Assembly: GCA_020638855.1 (NCBI GenBank)
Contig: JACKHT010000002.1
Span: 186,001 to 250,000, forward strand
DNA length: 64,000 nucleotides
From: Planctomycetota bacterium
GTDB taxonomy: Bacteria > Planctomycetota > UBA1135 > GCA-002686595
Reading direction: 5' to 3'
The translations under genes and the position numbers were made by a program. This document shows, one piece after another, positions 1 to 8,249 of the stretch (positions are counted from its first letter, which is position 1; each line of letters starts with the position of its first letter). The notes under the pieces are model-generated. The model worked only from the letters and a program-made list of their open reading frames with translations, had not been told where the DNA came from and ran no database searches.

Positions 1-1205
1 AAGCCGAGGCACAAGCCAAGGGCGGAGCCAAGCCTGCCAGCGCACCGGCGCCCAAGCCCGCTGCCAAAGCTCCGACCAAGCCCGTGAGCGCGGCCAAGCC
101 GGCCCGCGCCGCCGCCAAGCCCCAGGCCGCCGCAGGCGAAGCCGCTGCTGAGTCCAAGCCGACCCGCCCGGGCCGTGCCGCCGCCGGGAGCTCCCGTCGC
201 AGCTCGACCCGCGCAGGTGGCTCGTCCCGTCGACGCGGTGAGAAGGCCGAAGGCGACGAAGCCGAAGAAGGCGAAGGGCGCCGCCGCGGCGGCAAGCCGA
301 AGCAAAAGAACCTGCTCCTGCCCGTGGTAGGCGTGGTCGCCGTCCTGGCGCTCGCCGGGGTGGGGATCTACAAGATCTACTCGGGTGGCGAAACCGAGGC
401 CGCTCCCAAGGACCTTCCGAACCCCGACGACGCCAACCTGGCCCCCGCCGAGGGCCAAGTCGACCAAGCCGCTGCGGACGCTGCCGCAGCCAAGGCCGCC
501 GAAGCCAAAGCCGCCAAGGAATCCAAAGCCAAGGAAGACGCGGCAGCAGCCAAAGCCGCAGCTGAGCAGAAGGCCACCGAGAGCGCGGACTCGGGCGCGC
601 CCCAGGTCAAGCGCAAGAACGGCAAGCAAGTGCTCTTGCGCAGCGTTCCCGATGACCTCTACGACGTCAACGACCCGGCCGAGCCCGACCTGGGCGCCAT
701 GGAGCGCTTCGGCAAGCCCGAGGGCTGCAGCGATGCCATGTGGACCGAGATCCAAGGCAAAGTGGCCGACATGATCGACCCCGACGCGGGTGCCGCCGGA
801 ACGCGCGCCGCCAAGTCGCTGGAGAAAGACTACGGCCAGTACGCCTTCCCGGCCCTGGTCAACGCGCTCTTGGGCTTGAACTACTCCACCCAAGCCGGGC
901 ACGAAACCGGAGACTTCATCCAGCGTACGCTGATGAACCTGGCCAACGGTCGCAACGCCGATTGGAACTACGACTTCGCCGAGATGCCCAATCTGTCGAC
1001 CATCGCCAACCGTCGGACGGTGGCGGTGCTCTACGATGTTTGGGCCAAGGTCGAGAAGGACCCCTCTTACTGGGAAAAATACGCCGGAGCCACCGAGGCC
1101 GCCAAGCGCGCCAAAGGCGATGCCGCCGGTGCGGGTGATGCCGCCCCGGCCGACGACAAGCCGGCGGACAGCGGGATCGACGACCTGCTTCCCGAAGACG
1201 AGTGA
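1..1205 (+). CDS. Ala/Lys-rich single-pass membrane protein, 5' end outside window
   Basis: The frame is open to the left edge (first complete codon at base 3), so the real start lies upstream; GTG at 84 is only the first internal candidate. The visible part begins with a low-complexity Ala/Pro/Lys segment and an Arg/Ser/Gly-rich segment. One hydrophobic helix follows at roughly residues 75-97 counted from base 84, then an Ala/Lys/Glu-rich probable coiled coil (about 120-175), then a globular domain of about 130 residues with Trp/Tyr-rich helices (about 185-320) and an acidic tail. The layout suggests a cytoplasmic basic region, one membrane anchor and an external or periplasmic domain. I recognise no family. 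Confidence 0.7.
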   Translation, partial: AEAQAKGGAKPASAPAPKPAAKAPTKPVSAAKPARAAAKPQAAAGEAAAESKPTRPGRAAAGSSRRSSTRAGGSSRRRGEKAEGDEAEEGEGRRRGGKPKQKNLLLPVVGVVAVLALAGVGIYKIYSGGETEAAPKDLPNPDDANLAPAEGQVDQAAADAAAAKAAEAKAAKESKAKEDAAAAKAAAEQKATESADSGAPQVKRKNGKQVLLRSVPDDLYDVNDPAEPDLGAMERFGKPEGCSDAMWTEIQGKVADMIDPDAGAAGTRAAKSLEKDYGQYAFPALVNALLGLNYSTQAGHETGDFIQRTLMNLANGRNADWNYDFAEMPNLSTIANRRTVAVLYDVWAKVEKDPSYWEKYAGATEAAKRAKGDAAGAGDAAPADDKPADSGIDDLLPEDE

Positions 1206-1265
1206 GCGCGGGAGTCCCCCGCCGGACTCTCCCTGCCCGGGTGGCTCTCCTTGGCCAGCCCTTCC

Positions 1266-1297
1266 AAGACGCCGCTGGCCTAGGCCGGCGGCGTCTT
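1266..1297. terminator. 32-nt hairpin after the first gene
   Basis: The two 16-base arms are complementary with one mismatch; the outer ten bases of each arm (AAGACGCCGC / GCGGCGTCTT) pair perfectly. It lies 61 bases past the stop at 1205 and before the YHS gene. No T-run follows, so this is a terminator-like or mRNA-end hairpin rather than a classical intrinsic terminator. Confidence 0.5.
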
Positions 1298-1392
1298 GCC
1301 GTTGGGCCCCTCGACTTGGGCGGAGGATCCCAAATAGCGGGTCACAGGCTCCCCCGGCGGGCGTACACGGGGGCGACCATCCGAGTTCCCCC

Positions 1393-2307
1393 ATGCAGTA
1401 CTTCCTTCGCACCCTGGCCCTAGTCCTGATTCCGACCTTCGCGCTCGCGCAGGCTGTCCCCACCCAACCGATCGAGGTGGGAGCGCCGCGGGCCGACCTG
1501 GCAACCCTCCAACTCGGTAAGGGCAACCTAGCCATCGACGGCTGGGACCCGGTTGCCTACTTCCCCGAAGGCGGCGCAAAGCCCAGCAAAGGGCGCGCCG
1601 AGTGGAGCCTTACCTATCGGGGCGTGGTCTATCGCTTCGCCTCGGAAGCCAACCGCAAGACATTCCTCGCGGCGCCCGATCGTTACGAACCCGCCTACGG
1701 GGGCTGGTGTGCGTACGCGATGGCGGACGGCAAGCGGGTGGAAATCGATCCCGAGTCGTTCTTGATCCAAGACGGCGAACTGTTGCTGTTCTACAACGGC
1801 ATCTTCAGCAACACGCGCAAGTCTTGGGGCAAGGAAGGACCCGCCAAGCTACGCGCCAAAGCCGATGCGCAGTGGCGCAAACAACACCCGGGTTCCGAGC
1901 GGGATCTTTCGGGTTGGCACCTCACCGACGGTCTGGCTTTGGGCGGGTTCGATCCGGTGGAACTGGTTTCCGATCATCCCAAGGCCGTCCCCGGTCAGTC
2001 GGAACTTGCTTGGCGCTACAAGGGCGTGACCTACCGCTTCGCGAACGTCGCGAACCAAACGGCCTTTCGCCTGGCCCCTTGGAGCTTCGAACCCGCCCTG
2101 GGCGGCGGCGATGCCGTAGAGCTCGCCCAGGGAAAGTCGACCGCGGGAGTTGCCCAGCACGCGCTGGTTCACGACAAGCAGCTGTACGTCTTCGCCAACC
2201 AGGCGAACCGCGATCGCTTTGCTGCCGACCCGGCTACGACCCTGAAGGCCATCGCCAAAGCCGAACCCGTTTCGCCCGAGAGCCCGAGCCCAACCCCACC
2301 CAAGTAG
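1393..2307 (+). CDS. Exported protein with two YHS-like domains
   Basis: 304 residues starting at ATG 1393, chosen because it gives a clean Sec signal peptide (MQYFLRTLALVLIPTFALA). The first repeat (about 30-165) matches the common exported bacterial YHS protein: GWDPVAYF, then VYRFASEANR, then GGWCAYA with the conserved Cys, then LLLFYN. The second repeat (about 175-290) keeps GGFDPVEL and VTYRFANVANQ, but the Cys-containing GGWCAYA is replaced by GGGDAVE. YHS domains are small and often linked to metal binding; the function here is unknown. The gene converges on the gamma-glutamyltransferase gene with a gap of 32 bases. Confidence 0.8.
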   Translation: MQYFLRTLALVLIPTFALAQAVPTQPIEVGAPRADLATLQLGKGNLAIDGWDPVAYFPEGGAKPSKGRAEWSLTYRGVVYRFASEANRKTFLAAPDRYEPAYGGWCAYAMADGKRVEIDPESFLIQDGELLLFYNGIFSNTRKSWGKEGPAKLRAKADAQWRKQHPGSERDLSGWHLTDGLALGGFDPVELVSDHPKAVPGQSELAWRYKGVTYRFANVANQTAFRLAPWSFEPALGGGDAVELAQGKSTAGVAQHALVHDKQLYVFANQANRDRFAADPATTLKAIAKAEPVSPESPSPTPPK

Positions 2308-2339
2308 GCCCAAAAACTGCGATCCGGACTCCCGCCTCG

Positions 2340-4169
2340 CTAGGGTTTGGACTGGACCGCGCCGACGCCGCCACGCCTTGGGTCGCTCACCGCCTGGGGC
2401 TCGCCATCCTGGCCCACAAAGATGGCCTGCACCGAACCAAAGCGTTCGCCGGGTTCCACGCGCACCTCTTGGCCATGTTGGTTCTCAAGCGTCTCCAACA
2501 GGTCGCTCGGCCAACCCGCCTCAAAGCGCGTGTAGCTGGGATTCCACTGCTGGTGCAGCCGCGGGGCGCGCACCGCGGTTTCCAAGTCCTGCCCGTAGAC
2601 CAAATGTCGCAGAAGCACTTGGAACACCGAGGTGATGATGCGCGGACCTCCCGGGGAACCGATCACCAACAAAACCCGGCCGCCCCCTTCACGCACCACG
2701 GTGGGAGTCATCGAAGACAGCGGGCGCTTGGTCGGCCGTAACCGGTTGGCCTCGCTTCCCACCAACCCGTAAAGGTTCGCGGCGCCGGGCGCCAGCGAGA
2801 AGTCGTCCAGCTCGTTGTTGAGCAAGAAACCGGCCTCTGCCACCAAGATCCCCGACCCAAACGACGCATTGAGCGTGGTCGTCATGCTGACCGCATTGCC
2901 CTCGCGGTCGAGCACCGAAAGGTGCGTGGTCTCCTTGCTTTCAGGCGGCACCGGCGCGACCCAAGCGGCTACGTCGGGATCGGCGCGTTCACCGATCGAG
3001 ATCCGGCGTTGGGCCACCCACTCGGGAGCGAGCAATTGGGCCACGGGCACCCACACGTGGTCGGGGTCGCCCATGTGTTCGGCTCGGTCGGCGAAGCCGC
3101 GGCGCAGGGCTTCGATCCACCAATGCACGGCTCGAGCCGAAATCCCGGCGCTATCGGTGGAGTTGCCCACGCCCAAGGCCTGGCGGCGCAAGGTGGCTTC
3201 GCGTTCCGCATCGAGCGGGAAGCCCTCAAGCATGGCCAACACCTGCAACAACACCACGCCACCCGAGCTGGGCGGGCCCATGGTGAGGATTTGATCGCCG
3301 CGGAACCAGCCCACCAAAGGCTTGCGCACTTTGGCGGTGTAGCTGGCCAAATCCTGCAGGCTCATGTGGCGATCACCCACCACCGAGCCCATGCGCCGAT
3401 CGGCGTCCTGCAGGGTTTGCACGATGGCTTCGGCGATCGGGCCCGCATAAAAGGCCGCCGCGCCGCCGCGCGCCAAGCGTTCGAGGGTGGCGGCCAGGGC
3501 TGGCTGCACCAAGAGCTCACCCTCTTCGAGCGGCTCGCCGTTCGGGTAGAACAGCCGGCGCGCGGCAGGATCGGCTTCGAGTCGCGCCCGCAAACTGGGC
3601 ACCAACAGATCGTCCGCCAACCAATTGTCCACGGGGAACCCGTTGCGCGCCAAGGCGATGGCCGGCGCGCACAGGCGTGCAAACGAAAGTCGCCCGGATC
3701 CGTGGCTCTTGTACAGCTCGAACAACCCCAAAGGGCTGCCCGGCACCCCCACGCCCAGGGGCGTCGCGATGGAGCGCTCAGGAACCACTTGGCCGTTCGC
3801 GTCCAAGTACAGATCGGTGCGGTATTCCTTGGGAGTCGTTTCGCGGAAGTCCAACGACCAGGGCTCGCCCTTGTGCGGAACCCACAGGGCGAAGCCCCCC
3901 CCACCCAGATTGCCGGCCTGCGGATAGACCACCGCCAGCGCCAACGCGGTAGCCACCGCCGCGTCGGCCGCATTGCCCCCTTGGTCCAAGATCGCCAAAC
4001 CCACCGACACCGCCAACGGATGCTCGGCAACCACCGCGCCGCGGACAGGCGGCGGCAACGGATCTTCGACGGCAAACGGATCGCTGGCCCGGCAGGCCGC
4101 GCCGAGGACCAACACGCAGGCGCAGAGTGCGCGCCCGACGCGTGCCCTAGAACGGCGGCTCGTACTCAT
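2340..4169 (-). CDS. ggt: Gamma-glutamyltransferase lipoprotein
   Basis: About 609 residues, Ntn-hydrolase of family T03, which cleaves gamma-glutamyl bonds of glutathione-type peptides and transfers the group to water or amino acids. The precursor is autoprocessed: the nucleophile is the first Thr of the TTHLSVLD motif, followed by GNAVSMTTTLNASFGSG and the substrate-loop LSSMTPT. The N-terminal GGNAADAAVA and GGGGFALW motifs are also typical. LVLGAAC forms a lipobox, so the enzyme is probably a periplasmic lipoprotein. ATG 4169 is preferred over the upstream ATG at 4196 because it gives a standard signal peptide; it overlaps the NIL gene by 23 bases, which implies co-transcription. Confidence 0.92.
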   Translation of the reverse strand: MSTSRRSRARVGRALCACVLVLGAACRASDPFAVEDPLPPPVRGAVVAEHPLAVSVGLAILDQGGNAADAAVATALALAVVYPQAGNLGGGGFALWVPHKGEPWSLDFRETTPKEYRTDLYLDANGQVVPERSIATPLGVGVPGSPLGLFELYKSHGSGRLSFARLCAPAIALARNGFPVDNWLADDLLVPSLRARLEADPAARRLFYPNGEPLEEGELLVQPALAATLERLARGGAAAFYAGPIAEAIVQTLQDADRRMGSVVGDRHMSLQDLASYTAKVRKPLVGWFRGDQILTMGPPSSGGVVLLQVLAMLEGFPLDAEREATLRRQALGVGNSTDSAGISARAVHWWIEALRRGFADRAEHMGDPDHVWVPVAQLLAPEWVAQRRISIGERADPDVAAWVAPVPPESKETTHLSVLDREGNAVSMTTTLNASFGSGILVAEAGFLLNNELDDFSLAPGAANLYGLVGSEANRLRPTKRPLSSMTPTVVREGGGRVLLVIGSPGGPRIITSVFQVLLRHLVYGQDLETAVRAPRLHQQWNPSYTRFEAGWPSDLLETLENQHGQEVRVEPGERFGSVQAIFVGQDGEPQAVSDPRRGGVGAVQSKP

Positions 4170-4395
4170 CGTCGATGGCCGCCACCGAAACCCCACGTTC
4201 GATCAAGTACTGCACCGCCCGTTCGATCTCGTCGGGCTGGCCTTCGATCTCCACCACCACCTTGGCCTCGGTCGCCCGGATGCTCGCCGCCCGGATGTTG
4301 GGCACTACCCGGAATTTCTCCCCTAGGGTGTGGCTGATGATGGGCTCGGAGATCAACTCCTGGGGGAAGGTGCAAAAGTACTTCGCGGAAGCCAT
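4147..4395 (-). CDS. Stand-alone NIL-domain protein
   Basis: 82 residues, essentially only a NIL domain (ferredoxin-like fold) of the kind found at the C-terminus of the methionine ABC ATPase MetN. Visible features are an N-terminal strand (KYFCTFP), PIISHTLGEKFRVVPNI, and the beta-alpha-beta core ending VQYLIERGVSV. In MetN this domain binds L-methionine; free-standing copies also occur next to iron-sulfur or sulfur-metabolism genes. No metN or methionine gene is adjacent. The 3' end overlaps the ggt start. Confidence 0.8.
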   Translation of the reverse strand: MASAKYFCTFPQELISEPIISHTLGEKFRVVPNIRAASIRATEAKVVVEIEGQPDEIERAVQYLIERGVSVAAIDDEYEPPF

Positions 4396-4665
4396 CGTGG
4401 GATCGGGGTGGGGAAAGGGAGCCCGCTACGACCGCATCCGGCCTAGGCGAGCGAGCCAGCATCCCAACACATGCCCCCCCCATCCCGCAAGACTCCCCGG
4501 CCTGTTCCAAGGCCCCGGCCCAGAACCCACCGTTCTTGGGTGGTGTGGACGGCGGCGCAGGTCCCGGCCTTGCCCGTGGTGCGAGACCTCGAATGTCCCA
4601 GCCGAAAGTCCCCCCCAGCAGCAACCACCCGAGATTCGGACTTCGGGTCGAGTCCCCGAGCCCGC

Positions 4666-4671
4666 TATGCT
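4666..4671 (+). promoter_or_regulatory. Probable -10 (TATGCT) for a leaderless mRNA
   Basis: TATGCT ends 6 bases before ATG 4678, so transcription would begin at or within a base of the start codon. No Shine-Dalgarno sequence is visible. The same layout recurs before five other genes in the window. Confidence 0.5.
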
Positions 4672-4677
4672 GCGCGC

Positions 4678-5763
4678 ATGTCGCGATCGCCGATCTCCGC
4701 CAAATCGCCCACCCACGTGACCCTCGGGGGCCGCTCGCTGCTCGCGTTCGTGGGAACCGACTACTTGGGCCTAAGTGCACACGAAAAGGTCTTGGAAGCC
4801 TGTCGCGAGGGGCTCGAGCGCTACGGCTTGAGCGCGTCGGCTTCGCGCGTGACTTCGGGCACCTACGAGGCCCACGTCCAGCTGGAAGAAGCTTTGGCCG
4901 AGTTCCTGGGGCTGGAGAGCGCTTTGGTGCTCCCCAGCGGAGACCTCGCCAACCAAGCCCTGCTAGAAAGCATGGAAGGCGAGCTCGACCGCATCCTCAT
5001 CGATGCGGACTCGCACACCAGCCTGGTACGGGCTGCCCGGGCCAACGGGGCCCCGCGCCATGACTACGGCCCCGGGGACCCCACCCGGCTCTTGGCCCTG
5101 TGCGACCGCTTTCGCGGCGAGCGCTTGGCGATCCTGACCGACGCGGTGTTCCCCGCCAAGGGACGGCTGGCCCCCATCGCGCACCTACTGCGCTACGCGC
5201 CGCCCAAGGCGCTGGTGGTGGTCGACGACAGCCACGGCATGGGAGTGCTCGACAAACGCGGCCGAGGCACCCTAGCCGCCTTTGGAACGCCCTCCAGCCA
5301 AGTGGTGGTGACGTTCTCGCTGGCCAAATCCCTGGGGGCCTTCGGTGGCGCGTTGGTGGGGCCCGCGCAAGTCATCGAAACCGTCCGCCGCCGCTCGGAG
5401 GTGTACCAGGGCGGCACCGCTTTGCCCCCGGCCGTGGCTTTGGCCGCCCGCACCGCGCTGGGAATCCTCGAGGCCGAGCCCGAACGGGTGCGGCGCTTGC
5501 ATCGCAACATCCGCTTGTTGCACGAGATCGCTGCCAGTCATGGCCGCATCCCGCAGGGTTCGTTCCTGCCGGTTTGGAACATCGAGTTCCCAGACCCAGC
5601 CGAAGGGCAACGCTGGCACACCGAATTGATGCGGCTCGGGATCTTCGTGCCTTTCAGCCACTATCCCTCGCACCCGGGCGGGGCCCTGCGCATCAGTGTG
5701 TGCAGCGAACACTCGCGCGAGCACATGGCCGAGCTGTACGAGGCGTTGGCCAGCTTACGCTGA
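4678..5763 (+). CDS. Alpha-oxoamine synthase family PLP enzyme (BioF/Kbl-like)
   Basis: 361 residues, fold-type I PLP enzyme. Visible family motifs are FVGTDYLGLS (substrate entry), SASRVTSGTYEAHVQLEEALAEF cut into SASRVTSGT and HVQLEEALAEF, DDSHGMGVLDKRGRGT (PLP-ring His and Asp) and TFSLAKSLGAFGGA with the Schiff-base Lys. Relatives condense an amino acid with an acyl-CoA or cleave the product: BioF makes 8-amino-7-oxononanoate, Kbl handles 2-amino-3-ketobutyrate, others make sphinganine. It is slightly shorter than BioF (about 385), and no biotin, threonine-degradation or sphingolipid gene is nearby, so the substrate is unresolved. DDSHG is closer to Kbl than to BioF. Confidence 0.82.
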   Translation: MSRSPISAKSPTHVTLGGRSLLAFVGTDYLGLSAHEKVLEACREGLERYGLSASASRVTSGTYEAHVQLEEALAEFLGLESALVLPSGDLANQALLESMEGELDRILIDADSHTSLVRAARANGAPRHDYGPGDPTRLLALCDRFRGERLAILTDAVFPAKGRLAPIAHLLRYAPPKALVVVDDSHGMGVLDKRGRGTLAAFGTPSSQVVVTFSLAKSLGAFGGALVGPAQVIETVRRRSEVYQGGTALPPAVALAARTALGILEAEPERVRRLHRNIRLLHEIAASHGRIPQGSFLPVWNIEFPDPAEGQRWHTELMRLGIFVPFSHYPSHPGGALRISVCSEHSREHMAELYEALASLR

Positions 5764-5778
5764 CCGCGTCCCACTGCC

Positions 5779-5817
5779 CGGCTTGACCCCTTGGCTTGAC
5801 CCCTCGGCTTGGACCGA
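5779..5817 (+). repeat. Three tandem 13-bp units in a convergent gap
   Basis: Units start at 5779, 5792 and 5805 and share GGCTTG; the first two match over 12 of 13 bases (GGCTTGACCCCT) and the third diverges at its end. They sit between the stops of two converging genes. No hairpin with a T-run is seen. Confidence 0.6.
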
Positions 5818-5825
5818 GGCAGTCC

Positions 5826-6464
5826 TTACTCCGTCCGCCGGCTGCTGGGCAGCATGGGCGATAGAACGTGCCCTACCGCGGTCGGCGGCACGTACAGGAT
5901 GTCGCCATCTTCCAGGGCCACGTTGAAGTTGGTCTTGCCGCGCGCGATGCTGCGGATGTTCAGTTCGGTGGTACGTTCTTCGCCTTTGGGGCCGCGGATC
6001 AAACGCACTTGGGTCAAATCGGCGTAGCTGTCATCGGGCCCGGCGAGCATGGTTCCCTCCAGCGCGGTCAAGCCCTTTTCGAGCACGTAGCGGCCCGGTC
6101 GCGCCACTTCGCCGTACACGTAGAAACGCATTCCGGGGCGCACCACGGAGACTTCCAGTTGCGACGAACCGTAGACCTCGTTGTAGCGCTCGCGCAGCAT
6201 CTCATGCAGCTCCAGCTCGCTTTGCCCGCTCACGTCGAGCTTGCCAAGCCCCGGAAACTCCATTTGGCCGTCGGAGCCAATGCGGGCCGAAGCCATGACC
6301 ACGTCGGGGCGCGCTTTGTCGACCACCGACACGGTATCCCCCGTCGAAATGCGGTCGTCATCGGCACCGGCTTGCAGGTAGAGGTGCCCGTTGGAGGCGG
6401 AGCGGCAAGCCCCTAGGCCGAAGGAGACGACCAGGAGCACAAGGGAGAGCAGAGCGTGACGCAT
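5826..6464 (-). CDS. Wza-like polysaccharide export lipoprotein
   Basis: 212 residues. ATG 6464 gives a lipoprotein signal peptide ending FGLGAC. The mature protein has an N-terminal poly_export-type region (DDRISTGDTVSVVDKARP, GSDGQMEFPGLGKLDVSG) and an SLBB-type part (VYGEVARPGRYVLEKGLTALE, quoted as VYGEVARPGRY and LEKGLTALE). Proteins of this family form the outer-membrane or periplasmic channel for capsule or exopolysaccharide export. It is shorter than Wza (about 380) and has a single SLBB unit, as in many non-enterobacterial homologues. No Wzc/Wzx/Wzy gene is beside it; the glycosyltransferase cluster at 33-39 kb is a possible partner. Confidence 0.8.
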   Translation of the reverse strand: MRHALLSLVLLVVSFGLGACRSASNGHLYLQAGADDDRISTGDTVSVVDKARPDVVMASARIGSDGQMEFPGLGKLDVSGQSELELHEMLRERYNEVYGSSQLEVSVVRPGMRFYVYGEVARPGRYVLEKGLTALEGTMLAGPDDSYADLTQVRLIRGPKGEERTTELNIRSIARGKTNFNVALEDGDILYVPPTAVGHVLSPMLPSSRRTE

Positions 6465-6636
6465 GGGGAGAGCTTCAGGAATGGAGCGAATCCGTGGCGG
6501 AAGCCATGGGAAACCTGTCCGAGCCCCAGGTGTAACCCAACAGGAACACCCAAAACAAGGCTGCGGGGCCCGCGTTGGCCAAATCCGCCCAATGCCAAGA
6601 ACGGCGGGGGTCCGGTCGCTTGGACCGGCAGCGAGG

Positions 6637-6711
6637 TGGAGGCGGCACCCGGACTCGAACCGGGGATGATGGATTTGCAATCCATTGCCTTAGCCACTTG
6701 GCTATGCCGCC
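6637..6711 (-). tRNA. tRNA-Cys (GCA)
   Basis: The acceptor stem GGCGGCA pairs with TGCCGCC, the anticodon GCA lies at 6676-6678 in a normal 7-base loop, the T-loop contains TTCGAGT and the 3' CCA is encoded. Length is 75 nt including CCA. Confidence 0.95.
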
Positions 6712-6906
6712 CCTCGGGTGGGGAAAGATACCCGCAGTAGGCCTTCCGTCCAATGGAGAAGGGGCTTTTTGCCCCAGGTTGCCCCACTCAGCGCGGAATC
6801 TTGGGCGCAGGACCGGAAACCCCGGAACCGAGCCCAGCGCGAGCCCAGTGCGAATCGAGGCGCGGCGAGCGTGGCCGGGCATTCCCAACCGCCCCCGCTA
6901 GGAGGG

Positions 6907-6996
6907 TGGTAGGGATGCCGGGACTTGAACCCGGATGGCCCGCAAAGGGCCCTCGGATTTTAAGTCCGATGCGTCTACCGATTCCGCCACATCCCC
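6907..6996 (-). tRNA. tRNA-Leu (TAA)
   Basis: 90 nt including encoded CCA. It has the class II long variable arm, D-arm TGGCGGAATCGGTAGACGC, anticodon TAA at 6960-6962 inside loop CTTAAAA, and T-loop TTCAAGT. The terminal acceptor pair is G1-U72 instead of a Watson-Crick pair, the only unusual point. Confidence 0.95.
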
Positions 6997-7025
6997 GTGG
7001 AGTCCATCCCTTTGGATGCCTTCGG

Positions 7026-8177
7026 CTATTTGCCCGCGGCCGAGCGCTGACCGATGGGCACGTAGCTCACGTCCTTGCGACCGGTGTAGATCTGGCCCGG
7101 ACGGAAGAGCTTGTTGTCTTCCATTTGCTCCATCCAGTGCGCGAGCCACCCAGCCATGCGCGACAGCGCAAAGATCGGGGTGAACACGTCGGTCGGGATG
7201 CCCAGCTTCTGGTAGACGATGCCGCTGAAGAAGTCGACGTTGGGGTAGATACCCTTGCCGCCCAAACGCGCGGTGACTTCCTCTTCGAGGCGCAGCGCGG
7301 TGTCGTACAACGGGGTGGAACCGTGGATCTCGAACAACTCGCGAGCCAGGATCTGCAGGTTCTTGGCGCGCGGATCCTTGGTCTTGTAGACCCGATGGCC
7401 GAAGCCCATGACCTTTTCCTTGGCCGCCATCTTCTTGTCGACCCAAGCCGAAACGTTCTCGGGGCCGCCAATGCTCTCCAATTGAACCAAGACCCGCTCG
7501 TTGGCCCCACCGTGCAGCGGCCCGTAGAGGGCACCGACGGCCGCGCTGGTCGCGGTGTAGGGGTTCGTCTCGGTCGACGCCACCACGCGGCAGGCGAAGG
7601 TCGAAGCGTTCATGGTGTGCTCGGCGTGCAGCACCAGCGCACAATCGAGTACGCGCGTCTTGATCGCGTCCGGTCGCTCGCCGTTGAGGCAGTACAGGAA
7701 GTTGCCCGCGATCGAAAGGTTCGGGTCGGGCTCCACCAGGGGCAAACCCTTGCGGTGGCGCTCGGCGGCCGCGATCAACGTCGAGACCGCGCCCATCGTG
7801 CGCAGGCAAGCGTCGAGGCGCGCAACCGGATCGCGCAAATCGACGCGCGGTGACACCATGCCCAGCGTGGCCAAGCTGGCTTGCAGAGCCTCCATCGGAT
7901 GCCCTTGGAGGGGCAGCGCACGTACGAAGCGCTCGAGATCGGGGTGCAACTTGCTGTGCGGCCGCAAGCGCTCCTTGAAGGCATCGAGCGCCGCTTGGGT
8001 GGGAAGCGTCCCATCCCAAAGCAAGCAGATGACTTCTTCGAAGTTGCTGTGGGCTGCCAGTTCCTCGATGCGAATGCCGCGGTAGGACAGCAAGCCCTCC
8101 TGGCCATTGATGAAGGAAATGGAGGATTCGGCGGCGGGGATGCCGGCCAGGCCGGGGACGAGTTCGGTTTGGGTCAC
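7026..8177 (-). CDS. gltA: Citrate synthase
   Basis: 383 residues starting at GTG 8177, with a GGAAAG ribosome-binding sequence about 9 bases upstream. It condenses acetyl-CoA and oxaloacetate in the first step of the TCA cycle. The three catalytic residues are visible: His in LHAEHTMNAST, His in YGPLHGGANE and Asp in NVDFFSG; GFGHRVYKTKDPRA is the oxaloacetate/CoA signature. The length matches the shorter dimeric citrate or 2-methylcitrate synthase type found in many Gram-positive and archaeal lineages rather than the ~427-residue hexameric enterobacterial form. A 2-methylcitrate synthase activity cannot be excluded, but no prp genes are adjacent. Confidence 0.93.
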   Translation of the reverse strand: MTQTELVPGLAGIPAAESSISFINGQEGLLSYRGIRIEELAAHSNFEEVICLLWDGTLPTQAALDAFKERLRPHSKLHPDLERFVRALPLQGHPMEALQASLATLGMVSPRVDLRDPVARLDACLRTMGAVSTLIAAAERHRKGLPLVEPDPNLSIAGNFLYCLNGERPDAIKTRVLDCALVLHAEHTMNASTFACRVVASTETNPYTATSAAVGALYGPLHGGANERVLVQLESIGGPENVSAWVDKKMAAKEKVMGFGHRVYKTKDPRAKNLQILARELFEIHGSTPLYDTALRLEEEVTARLGGKGIYPNVDFFSGIVYQKLGIPTDVFTPIFALSRMAGWLAHWMEQMEDNKLFRPGQIYTGRKDVSYVPIGQRSAAGK

Positions 8178-8249
8178 AGGATCACTTTCCTATCGCGCTT
8201 CCCGGGGCTTCCGGGCCGGGGCATACGGGGGTTCGATGGCCTTATCGGG

